This document shows, one piece after another, positions 15,661-23,562 of a stretch of DNA of 64,000 nt. A model generated the notes under the pieces. It was not told the origin of the DNA. It saw only the letters and a list, made by a program, of their open reading frames with translations, and did not search any database. The stretch lies in assembly GCA_040881685.1 (NCBI GenBank), contig JBBECS010000019.1, forward strand, positions 62,709 to 126,708, in the 5' to 3' direction. Source of the stretch: Acidimicrobiia bacterium (GTDB lineage Bacteria; Actinomycetota; Acidimicrobiia; IMCC26256; PALSA-555). The translations under genes were made by a program, and so were the position numbers. The stretch's first letter is position 1; each line of letters starts with the position of its first letter.

Positions 15661-17727
15661 ATGCGACTCGGCTTTGACGTTGGCGGGACCTTCACAGACT
15701 TCGTCCTGCTGACCTCGAATGGACAGTTGTTCACGGGCAAGCGCTTGACGACCTATCCGGATCCGTCCGACGCGTGCCTCGCCGGCCTCCAGGAGATCCT
15801 CTACCGCGGTGCCGCGCAATGGTCGGACCTCGAGCAGCTCATCCACGGCACGACTTGGGGTTCCAATGTCATCATCGAGCGCAAGGGAGTCGGTGTCGGC
15901 CTGGTCACGACCGCAGGCTTCCGAGACGTGCTGGCAATTGCCCGCGAGAAGCGATACTCGCTCTACGACCTCCAGATCGAGAAGCCTGAGCCCCTTGTCG
16001 GCCGATCTTCGATCTGGGAGATCCGGGAGCGAACGTTGGCGGACGGCTCCGTGGCGACGCCGTTGGATGAGCCGGCCGCGCGAGAAGTGGTGCAACAGAT
16101 TCGTTCAGCCGGGATCCAGAGCCTCGCCATCTGCTTCTTGCACAGCTACCGGAACGCAACCAACGAACGACGGTTTGCCGAAATCGTGCACGACGTCGCT
16201 CCCGAGATCGCGGTGTCGCTGTCATCCGAAGTGTCGCCGCAGATCCGCGAGTACGAGCGCACGAGTACGACGGCCGTGAACGCCTATGTGATGACCGCCG
16301 TGCGCGCTTACTTGCAGAGAATGCTCGAGGAAGTCCGCGACACGGGCTACAAGGGACGGCTGTTCATCATGCAATCGAACGGTGGAATTGCCACCGCCGA
16401 GGCCATGACCCGACTTCCTGTGCGCATGATCGAGTCTGGTCCCGCCGGTGGCGCCATCGTTGCTGCGCTCTACGGCGGCCTGACCAACAACGCCGATGTC
16501 GTCGCGTTCGACATGGGGGGCACGACCGCAAAGCTGGCGATGATCAAGGACGGCGTGCCGGAGACGGTCAGCCAATTCGAGTTGCACAAGGTGGACCTCC
16601 AGGCCGGCAGCGGCATCCCGATGAGCGTGCGCTCCATCGACTTGGTCGAGATCGGTGCCGGTGGGGGCAGCATCGCCGAAGCCGGGATGGGGACGATTCA
16701 GGTCGGGCCCGAAAGCGCGGGGTCGACCCCAGGACCCGCGTGTTACGGCCGAGGCGGCGACCACGCGACCGTGACGGACGCGAACGTGGTGTTGGGTTAT
16801 CTGAGTGCCGCGAACTTCGCGGGTGGCACCATGACACTGGACGCAGAAGCAGCCCACGACGCGGTCCGACGACACGTCGCGGAACCTCTCGGGATCAGCC
16901 TCGAGGAGGCCGCCTGGGGGATCCATCGCATCGCCAACCTGAACATGGAGCTCGCTGCCCGTGTCGTGTCGATCGACCGTGGGTACGATCCGCGCGATCT
17001 GGCGTTGGTGGCCACCGGTGGATGCGGACCTGCGCACGCGTGTCGAATGGCGTCAGCTCTCGGCATGCCGACGGTCATCGTGCCTGCGGCAGCTGGCGTT
17101 GCTTCAGCAATCGGCATGCTCGCCGCTGACGTGCGGTTTGACGTGTCGCGCAGCCTCGTCGGCACCCTTGCCGACACTGACCTTAAGGCATTGAACCACC
17201 TATTCACTGAACTTGAGGCCGAAGCATCCCGCACTATTCGAGAATCAGGCGCGGCAGAGAGCCCCGTCTTGGTCCGAGAGGTGGAACTCCGCTACATCGG
17301 ACAAGGTTATGAGCTCTCGATCGAGGTCCCAGCTGGCGACCTCACCGAAGCTGAGATGGCGTTGCTCCGTCAGCGCTTCGAGAAGGCGTACATCGCTCGC
17401 TATGGATTCAGCAGCGGAGACCAGAGTATCGAGGCAACGACGTGGAAGGTCACCGCGTATGGACCGACTCCCGAGATCAACCTCGGTCGAATTACGCGAG
17501 GGGCTGGGTTGCCAGACGACGCTTTGCGCGAGACGCGGCCAGCGTATTTTCCCGAGTATGAGGGATACGTCGACACGCCCGCCTATTCGCACGCTGCGTT
17601 GACGTCAGGAGCGGAGATCGTTGGTCCGGCGGTAATCGAAGAACGCGAGTCCACCGCCGTGGTGCCACCTGGCTTCCGAGCGGTCGTCGATGACTTCGGC
17701 ACGTTGATCATCCGAAATGAGCCGTAG
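15661..17727 (+). CDS. HyuA-type ATP-dependent hydantoinase/ketone carboxylase subunit (copy 1)
   Basis: A 688-residue protein of the HyuA/oxoprolinase/acetophenone-carboxylase family, an ASKHA-fold ATPase that phosphorylates a lactam or enolised ketone. The N-terminal phosphate loop is GFDVGGTFTDFVL; a second nucleotide segment is AFDMGGTTAKLAM. The metal-binding region lies around GAGGGSIAEAG, followed by GPESAGSTPGPACYGRGG. The ATG at 15661 is chosen for its AGGAGAGG ribosome-binding site. A HyuB partner normally follows HyuA, but here only a 46-codon frame follows, so this subunit is an orphan unless it pairs with HyuB at 35965 or 40018. Confidence 0.92.
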   Translation: MRLGFDVGGTFTDFVLLTSNGQLFTGKRLTTYPDPSDACLAGLQEILYRGAAQWSDLEQLIHGTTWGSNVIIERKGVGVGLVTTAGFRDVLAIAREKRYSLYDLQIEKPEPLVGRSSIWEIRERTLADGSVATPLDEPAAREVVQQIRSAGIQSLAICFLHSYRNATNERRFAEIVHDVAPEIAVSLSSEVSPQIREYERTSTTAVNAYVMTAVRAYLQRMLEEVRDTGYKGRLFIMQSNGGIATAEAMTRLPVRMIESGPAGGAIVAALYGGLTNNADVVAFDMGGTTAKLAMIKDGVPETVSQFELHKVDLQAGSGIPMSVRSIDLVEIGAGGGSIAEAGMGTIQVGPESAGSTPGPACYGRGGDHATVTDANVVLGYLSAANFAGGTMTLDAEAAHDAVRRHVAEPLGISLEEAAWGIHRIANLNMELAARVVSIDRGYDPRDLALVATGGCGPAHACRMASALGMPTVIVPAAAGVASAIGMLAADVRFDVSRSLVGTLADTDLKALNHLFTELEAEASRTIRESGAAESPVLVREVELRYIGQGYELSIEVPAGDLTEAEMALLRQRFEKAYIARYGFSSGDQSIEATTWKVTAYGPTPEINLGRITRGAGLPDDALRETRPAYFPEYEGYVDTPAYSHAALTSGAEIVGPAVIEERESTAVVPPGFRAVVDDFGTLIIRNEP

Positions 17728-17752
17728 CGACGAGCGCAACAGGAGGCGCACC

Positions 17753-17893
17753 ATGGCATCCGCCTATTCGATGGCGAGCGAGGCAGCCGACACGCCGCCA
17801 CCTGACGGCCGTAATCCATGCGCTATAGGCTCCGGCGCGCGATCGGTTCGGCAAGCGGCTCCGGACCTGTTGGGCATCGGTAGCGGGATCTGA
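17753..17893 (+). CDS. Possible 46-residue ORF after HyuA, unknown
   Basis: A small frame starting 25 bp after HyuA, preceded by a perfect AGGAGG at about 17741-17746 and ending 22 bp before the PaaX-like gene. The product (MASAYSMASEAADTPPPDGR at the start) resembles no family I know and has no membrane segment. The strong ribosome-binding site at the place where HyuB usually begins suggests either a decayed remnant after loss of hyuB or a genuine small protein. Low confidence. Confidence 0.3.
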   Translation: MASAYSMASEAADTPPPDGRNPCAIGSGARSVRQAAPDLLGIGSGI

Positions 17894-17915
17894 CGGGGAC
17901 CGGAGTGCTGTAGGA

Positions 17916-18731
17916 ATGCCCGCGACGCAACCAAAGTCACTCATCCTCGATGTCTATGCCGTGTTCGTCCGGCGACTTGGAGGTTGGATCGCCGTCGCAG
18001 ACCTTGTGGTCTTGATGGCAGATCTTGGAATCGACGAGCAAGCGGCGCGGTCGGCCATTTCCCGCATGAAGCGAGCTGGCCTTCTTCGAGCCGAATCGCG
18101 GAGCGAGTCCGCCGGATACGCGCTGACCGACGAGGCATTGGACATCCTGGCCGCCGGCGATCAGCGGATCTTCAACTCCGAACGACCAGCCGACTTGATC
18201 GATGGCTGGGTGATCGCCGTGTTCTCGGTGCCCGAGAAGGAGCGAGACCAGCGGTACTCGTTGCGGTCGCGCCTCGCATGGCTCGGTTTCGGACAGGTCG
18301 AAGCCGCAGTGTGGATCGCACCACGTCGCATACTCCCCGATGTGAAGCGTGTGCTCGAAGGCAACAAGTTGGACCGCTACGTTCATCTCTTTGAGGGCGC
18401 ATACTCGGCGTTTCTCGAACTGCCTGAATTTGTGTCGCGCGCATGGGACCTCGATCATCTGCGAGCGTTGTACAGCGAGTTCCTCTCGCGTCACGAGCCT
18501 GCCCTCAAACGTTGGCGAAATGACGGCAGCATGACCGATCGTGACGCCTTCATCGATGTCATGCGGCTGGTGTCAGAATGGCGTCGCTTGCCGTACATGG
18601 ACCCTGGCCTTCCCCCTGAGCTGCTCCCTGAGGACTGGGAGGCCGAACGGGCGCGCCGCGTGTTCAACGAGCTCCGCGGGTTGATCGAGATGCGCGCCTT
18701 CAAGCGGGTCATGGACGTCGTCGAGGGCTGA
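17916..18731 (+). CDS. PaaX-family transcriptional regulator
   Basis: A 271-residue regulator with the three PaaX parts: an N-terminal winged helix (residues about 8-75, including AARSAISRMKRAGLLRAES), a central region (WVIAVFSVPEKERDQRY, then LRSRLAWLGFGQVEAAVWIA) and a C-terminal PaaX-C domain. PaaX proteins sense aryl-CoA esters such as phenylacetyl-CoA and repress their catabolic operons. It is the only transcription factor I recognise in the window and sits 4 bp ahead of a benzoate-type CoA ligase, so a CoA-thioester ligand is plausible. Whether it binds the 12-bp palindrome found across the island is untested. Confidence 0.9.
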   Translation: MPATQPKSLILDVYAVFVRRLGGWIAVADLVVLMADLGIDEQAARSAISRMKRAGLLRAESRSESAGYALTDEALDILAAGDQRIFNSERPADLIDGWVIAVFSVPEKERDQRYSLRSRLAWLGFGQVEAAVWIAPRRILPDVKRVLEGNKLDRYVHLFEGAYSAFLELPEFVSRAWDLDHLRALYSEFLSRHEPALKRWRNDGSMTDRDAFIDVMRLVSEWRRLPYMDPGLPPELLPEDWEAERARRVFNELRGLIEMRAFKRVMDVVEG

Positions 18732-18735
18732 TCCG

Positions 18736-20331
18736 GTGGCGCGTGCTCTCAGCCCCTTTCTGACGAAAGGCCTGCCTCGCCGCGACGAGTGGCCCCACTT
18801 CCAGTTTTCGCTTCCATCGCTCCAATACCCGAGCAAGCTCAATGCTGCTACCGAGCTCCTCGATCGTGCAGTGGAGCGCGGTTGGGGGCCACGGCCCTGC
18901 CTCATCACCGATGACGAGGAATGGACGTATTCGGCGCTCCTCCAACGAGCGAACCGCCTTGCGCACGTCCTGGTCGATGACCACGGGCTCCAACCCGGCG
19001 ATCGCATCGTGCTGCGGAGCTGGAACTCCCCATGGACCGTTGCATGGTGGTTTGCAGCCCTCAAGGTCGGAGGCGTGGTCGTAACTACAAGCCCGTTGCT
19101 GAAAGAAAAGGAGATCCGCGATGTTCTCGAGATGACGCAGCCAGCCATCGCCGTCTGTCACGACACCGTTAGTACCGAGCTTGAGGCCGCAAGTCCGCCG
19201 AGCATCCTTTGCTGGGGTCATGGGGGCTCGAGCGATCCGTTGCGCCGCGCCGAGCACCAGCCAGACTCGTTCTCGGACGACGATTCCGACGCCGATGACG
19301 TCTGTCTAGTGGGCTCGACTTCAGGCACGACCGGCAAGCCAAAGGCGCCGTGTCACTTCCATCGGTCCGTGCTCGCAATCGCCGACACCTTCTCGGCCGA
19401 GATCTTGCGCCCACGCTCGGATGATGTCTTCGCCGGAACACCGTCACTCGCCTTCACCTATGGGCTCGGTGCGCTCATGGTATTTCCGATGCGGGTTGGA
19501 GCAGCAAGTGTCTTGTTCGAGCGGGGTGGGCCGGATGTCCTCGCCGATGCAATCGACCGACACTCTGTGTCGGTGTGCTTCACTGCACCGAAGGCTTATC
19601 TCGACCTGGCCGACCTCGCTCGCGACCACAGCTTCTCGTCGCTTCGCATTGCAGTATCCGGCGGAGAGCACCTGCCGGCCGCGACCTCCGCGGCATTTCG
19701 CGAGGCAACCGGCGTCGCCATCACCAATGGGATCGGGAGCACCGAACTGCTGCACAACTTCATCTCCTCACCCGGCGCCGAGCTCCCACCGGGAGCTACC
19801 GGAAGAGCGATTCCCGGATTCGAGGCTCGGGTGGTCGGCGACGAGATGGTCGATGCCGCGCCCGGGGAACCGGGGCAACTTGCCGTGCGAGGGCCCACCG
19901 GCTGCCTGTACCTCCATGATGAGCGTCAGCGTGAGTACGTGCGGCGCGGCTGGAACTACACCGGGGATGTGTTCATACGTGACGAGGACGACGTGTTCTG
20001 GTACCAGGGCCGGGCAGACGACATGGTTGTTGCGTCCGGCTACAACGTGTCGCCGGTCGAGGTCGAGGAGATCCTCCTGGGGCATCCACTGGTGGCGGAC
20101 TGTGGCGTGGCGAGCGCCGAGACCGCCAGTGGGACTTCGATTGTCAAGGCCTGGGTCGTCCTGGCGGAGTCACTCGATTCTGAGCCGACCGACATGCTCC
20201 GGCAGTTCGTCAAGTCCCGACTTGCGGTCTACAAGTGTCCTCGCGAGATCGAGTACGTCACGTCTCTCCCTCGAACGGCCAATGGCAAGCTCCGCCGGCG
20301 GGCATTGGGGAGGAGTGCTGCCGAGGCGTGA
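18736..20331 (+). CDS. Benzoate-CoA-ligase-type AMP-dependent ligase
   Basis: A 531-residue ANL ligase of the benzoate/2-aminobenzoate-CoA ligase branch. Key segments are the P-loop (STSGTTGKPKAPCHFH), the branch-typical LAFTYGLGALMVFPM, A5 (NGIGSTELLHNF), A7 (YTGDVFIRDEDDVFWY) and the C-terminal lysine (PRTANGKLRRRAL). The start is the GTG at 18736, 4 bp after the PaaX-like gene, so regulator and ligase are co-transcribed. The likely substrate is an aromatic or alicyclic carboxylate, with the resulting CoA ester possibly serving as ligand for the regulator. Substrate identity is inference. Confidence 0.92.
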   Translation: MARALSPFLTKGLPRRDEWPHFQFSLPSLQYPSKLNAATELLDRAVERGWGPRPCLITDDEEWTYSALLQRANRLAHVLVDDHGLQPGDRIVLRSWNSPWTVAWWFAALKVGGVVVTTSPLLKEKEIRDVLEMTQPAIAVCHDTVSTELEAASPPSILCWGHGGSSDPLRRAEHQPDSFSDDDSDADDVCLVGSTSGTTGKPKAPCHFHRSVLAIADTFSAEILRPRSDDVFAGTPSLAFTYGLGALMVFPMRVGAASVLFERGGPDVLADAIDRHSVSVCFTAPKAYLDLADLARDHSFSSLRIAVSGGEHLPAATSAAFREATGVAITNGIGSTELLHNFISSPGAELPPGATGRAIPGFEARVVGDEMVDAAPGEPGQLAVRGPTGCLYLHDERQREYVRRGWNYTGDVFIRDEDDVFWYQGRADDMVVASGYNVSPVEVEEILLGHPLVADCGVASAETASGTSIVKAWVVLAESLDSEPTDMLRQFVKSRLAVYKCPREIEYVTSLPRTANGKLRRRALGRSAAEA

Positions 20332-20380
20332 GCGGACCACGCGGGCCCAAACCGGCCATGAGGGGCGCCTGACGCTCGTC

Positions 20381-20407
20381 TAGCGATCGTCACAGAAATG
20401 CCATAAT
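20381..20407 (+). promoter_or_regulatory. Promoter with 12-bp palindrome (site 3)
   Basis: TAGCGATCGTCA at 20381-20392, then CATAAT at 20402-20407 with the standard 21-bp offset. It lies 46 bp upstream of the OYE-FN3 start. No -10-like hexamer is seen on the opposite strand, in keeping with the co-directional gene upstream. Confidence 0.6.
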
Positions 20408-20453
20408 GTGGCTTCGCACGCCGCCGCAGGACAGGGGCAGACGCCACCAGACG

Positions 20454-21920
20454 ATGAAACTGCTCGAAGCCCTCAATGTGGGCCCGGTCACATTGCCGAA
20501 CCGCTTGGCCGTTCCAGCGATGGTCACACGTTTGTCGGGTGAAGACGGCCGGGTGAACGACGATGTCGTTGACCGATACGTGCGATACGCCGAAGGAAAC
20601 GTTGGCCTGATCGTGGTCGAGGCCTCGTCAGTGCACGGCGGAAAGTCGGGACCGCTTCTGCGCGTGTCCGACGACGAGTTCATCCCTGGCTTGCGTCAAT
20701 TGACGTCGGCGTGCCACGCGGCATCGGACTCCAAGGTCTTCCTCCAGATCATCCACTTCCTGAAGATCGCCAGGTCGGGATGGCGGGAGAAGGTGTCAGA
20801 GGTCGATGCGGAACGCCTCGAAGAGCTCCCGGAGCTTTTCACCTCCGCGGCTCTTCGCGCGCAAGAAGCTGGTTTCGACGGCGTCGAGCTCCACATGGCG
20901 CATGCGTACACACTTTCGTCGTTGCTCTCGCGTCACAACCGTCGGTCCGACAAGTACGGCCGCACGCTCGAGAACCGTCTGCGCCTTCCCTCAAAGGTTC
21001 TCAGGACCGTGCGCGCGAGGGTCGACCCGTCGTTTGGGGTCGCGGTCAGGTTCGATGCCGACGAGAGCATTCGGCGTGGGTACTCGGTGCTCGAGGCCGG
21101 CCAAATGGCGGTCCGTTTCGCCGAGCTCGGTGCTGGATACGTGTCCTTGTCTGCAGGTGGCAAGTTCGAGGACGCGGTTCATCGCGAGGGCAAGCCGCTG
21201 TATCCGTACACCGGTTACAGCGGCGATCGCTGTATGCCCGGCGACACGTATGTCGACGGTGCGAACAGTTGGATGGCTGAGGCAGTGAAGAGCACATTGC
21301 GGTCGCATGGTTGCGACACGCCCGTGCTCGCCACGGGCAAGATCGGAAGCGCGCAGCTCGCGGAGGACTTGTTGCAGCGCGGGGTATGCGACATCGTGGG
21401 GATGGCACGCGCCCTCCTTGCCGATCCATACCTTCTCAAGAAGTTCCGTGAGGGTCGTGAGGACGAGACGGTGCGCTGCATCTATTGCAACGTCTGCAAG
21501 TCACTGGACGAGAACTTCAACACGGTCGTGTGTTACTTGTGGCCGAAGGACGCGATCCAGGCTCCCCGTCCGGACGAGCAGAGTCAGGTGCCGATCCGCT
21601 GGCCTGAGAATCTCGAACCCCTCACGGCGAGCGCCGAGGCAGGACAGATTCGATTGAAGTGGACACGACCGGAGGGCCCGGCCGTCGGTTTCGACGTGCT
21701 GCGCTCCGAGGACCTCGGTCCATATGAGCGCCTCACGTCATGCACGCGAGCCTCGCAGCTCGACGATTCTGTCCTGAGGGGTCGCTCGTACCGGTATCGC
21801 GTAGTTCCCTACGATGAGAGTGGTCGTCGCGGTGTGCCATCCAACATCGTCGAGATCGAGCTTGGTCCGGATGATGCCGACGAGGCGATGGCATTGGAGG
21901 ATGTAGATGTCTCGCTCTGA
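20454..21920 (+). CDS. Old Yellow Enzyme-type flavin oxidoreductase with C-terminal fibronectin-III domain
   Basis: A 488-residue two-domain protein. Residues 1 to about 375 are an OYE/2,4-dienoyl-CoA-reductase-type FMN barrel (LLEALNVGPVTLPNRLAVPA; substrate-binding region ELHMAHAYTLSSLLSRHNRR; IGSAQLAEDLLQRGVCDIVGM). A cysteine cluster C-x2-C-x2-C-x11-C follows (RCIYCNVCKSL to TVVC), close to the iron-sulfur motif of dienoyl-CoA reductases. The FAD/NAD domain of those enzymes is absent; instead residues about 395-475 form a fibronectin type III fold (IRLKWTRPEGPAVGFDVL, then RSYRYRVVPYDESG). It likely reduces an unsaturated or aryl CoA ester. The mutase gene overlaps its last 14 bp. Confidence 0.88.
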   Translation: MKLLEALNVGPVTLPNRLAVPAMVTRLSGEDGRVNDDVVDRYVRYAEGNVGLIVVEASSVHGGKSGPLLRVSDDEFIPGLRQLTSACHAASDSKVFLQIIHFLKIARSGWREKVSEVDAERLEELPELFTSAALRAQEAGFDGVELHMAHAYTLSSLLSRHNRRSDKYGRTLENRLRLPSKVLRTVRARVDPSFGVAVRFDADESIRRGYSVLEAGQMAVRFAELGAGYVSLSAGGKFEDAVHREGKPLYPYTGYSGDRCMPGDTYVDGANSWMAEAVKSTLRSHGCDTPVLATGKIGSAQLAEDLLQRGVCDIVGMARALLADPYLLKKFREGREDETVRCIYCNVCKSLDENFNTVVCYLWPKDAIQAPRPDEQSQVPIRWPENLEPLTASAEAGQIRLKWTRPEGPAVGFDVLRSEDLGPYERLTSCTRASQLDDSVLRGRSYRYRVVPYDESGRRGVPSNIVEIELGPDDADEAMALEDVDVSL

Positions 21921-23553
21921 GCAGGCTGATCCAACGATCCGAGACGATGGTCTTCGCAAAGTGCACACGTCGTCAGGCGTCGAGATCAAGCCTGTCTACG
22001 GGCCAGGTGACGTCTCGAACCGTGTCTACGAGCGAGACAGCGGAGACCCGGGGGAGTATCCCTATCTCCGCGGGCCGTACCGTGACATGTACCGCCAAAA
22101 GTTGTGGACCATGCGGACCTACACAGGATTTGGGACGGTCCGCGAGACGAATGCTTGGCATCGACGTCTGCTCGAGCAGGAAGGCGTGCACGGGCTGTCA
22201 ACGGCGTTGGATCTCCCTACGCAGATGGGTTTCGACTCTGACTACCCCGAGTGGCGTTCAGAGGTTGGCCGCGTCGGTGTAGCGATTGACTCACTTGCAG
22301 ATTTCGAAGTTCTGTTCGACGGTATTCCGCTCGAAGACATCTCGTGCTCGTTCACCATCAACGCGCCCGCCTTTCTCTTCCTGGCTCTGTACGAAGCTGT
22401 CGGCGAAAAGAAGGGGATTCCTGCTGACCGCCTGCGGCCGATCGTCCAAAACGACATCCTCAAGGAGTTCTTCGCTCGAGGCGCGTGCGTCTTTCCGGTG
22501 GAACCAAGCCTGAGGATCGTGGCTGACACCTTTGCGTATTGCTCGAAGGTCATGCCCAAGGCGAACCCGATCTCCGTGTGTGGCTACCACATACGCGAAT
22601 CGGGTGCGAACGCAGTGCAGGAGATGGGCTTCGCGATCTCGAACGCGATCGAATATGTGAATCGTGCAATAGAGCGCGGGATACCAGTAGACGCGTTCGC
22701 ACCAAGGATTTCCTGGAACCTTGGCGCGTTCATGAATCTCTTCGAAGAAGTGGCGAAGTATCGGGCTTCACGCCGTCTCTGGGCGCGGATCATGCGCGAG
22801 CGATTCGGGGCCACCGACGAAAGGTCATGGCGTTTCTTGTGGTTCGCGGGAACGTGCGGGTCGACGTACAGCGCGCGCCAGCCATTGAACAACGTGGTTC
22901 GAGGCACCGTAGAGGCGATCGCGCTTGTGCTCGGAGGTGTGCAGAGCTTCACGGTGAATACCTGGCAAGAGGCGTATCGAATTCCCGACGAGGAAGCGAT
23001 GCTGTTGGCGTTGCGGACTCAGCAGATCCTCGGGTACGAAGCGGGATTGGCGGACACTGCTGATCCGCTGGCGGGTTCGTACTACGTCGAGGCGCTGACA
23101 GACGAGTATGAGGAAAGAATCCGTGAGCTCATCGATGACATTGATGAGCGTGGTGGCATGGCTAGCTGCATCGAAAGTGGCTATGTCCAACGGCTCGTGT
23201 TGGACGAGGCCTATCGCGATCAGCGTGCCGTCGAGTCAGGCGAACGACTGATCGTCGGCGAGAACATCTTCGAAACAGACGACGCGCAGGCACCTACGTC
23301 GCTGTTCGAGTACAACGAAGGAGCGCTCGCTGAGCAGCTCGAACGGCTCGACCACGTTCGAAACTCCCGAGATGACCAGGCGGTGAAACAGTCGCTTGCT
23401 CGCCTGAAGGATGTCGCGGCCAATCCCGACGAGAACATCATGCCGGCGACCATTGAGTGCGTTCGCAACTACGCAACCGTCGGCGAGATTTTCGATGCGC
23501 TGCGAGATGTCTTTGGGGTCTATCGGGAGCCCATCGCCGCGATCTTCGGCTAA
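21907..23553 (+). CDS. B12-dependent acyl-CoA mutase, large (catalytic) subunit A
   Basis: A 548-residue TIM-barrel subunit of the methylmalonyl-CoA mutase family without a fused B12 domain. Conserved segments are LWTMRTYTGFGT, LSTALDLPTQMGFDSD, VQNDILKEFFARG and SVCGYHIRESGA. Compared with Propionibacterium mutase, the substrate tyrosine (Tyr89 position, TYTGF) and arginine (Arg207 position, FFARG) are both kept, as are the glutamine in VQND and the histidine in GYHIRES. That pattern fits a carboxylated, methylmalonyl-like substrate better than isobutyryl- or 2-hydroxyisobutyryl-CoA. It needs a small subunit from 13328-13744 or 26657-27088. Coupled to the OYE gene by overlap. Confidence 0.92.
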   Translation: MSRSEQADPTIRDDGLRKVHTSSGVEIKPVYGPGDVSNRVYERDSGDPGEYPYLRGPYRDMYRQKLWTMRTYTGFGTVRETNAWHRRLLEQEGVHGLSTALDLPTQMGFDSDYPEWRSEVGRVGVAIDSLADFEVLFDGIPLEDISCSFTINAPAFLFLALYEAVGEKKGIPADRLRPIVQNDILKEFFARGACVFPVEPSLRIVADTFAYCSKVMPKANPISVCGYHIRESGANAVQEMGFAISNAIEYVNRAIERGIPVDAFAPRISWNLGAFMNLFEEVAKYRASRRLWARIMRERFGATDERSWRFLWFAGTCGSTYSARQPLNNVVRGTVEAIALVLGGVQSFTVNTWQEAYRIPDEEAMLLALRTQQILGYEAGLADTADPLAGSYYVEALTDEYEERIRELIDDIDERGGMASCIESGYVQRLVLDEAYRDQRAVESGERLIVGENIFETDDAQAPTSLFEYNEGALAEQLERLDHVRNSRDDQAVKQSLARLKDVAANPDENIMPATIECVRNYATVGEIFDALRDVFGVYREPIAAIFG

Positions 23554-23562
23554 CGGGAACGC

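Noticed and set aside
16222..17037. Minus-strand frame of 271 codons inside HyuA copy 1
   Set aside because: Shadow ORF; histidine/arginine-rich and unlike any family.
17828..17845. GCGCGCGATCGG stretch upstream of the PaaX-like gene as an autoregulatory copy of the palindrome
   Set aside because: Outer bases do not match and no -10-like hexamer lies at the standard distance on either strand.
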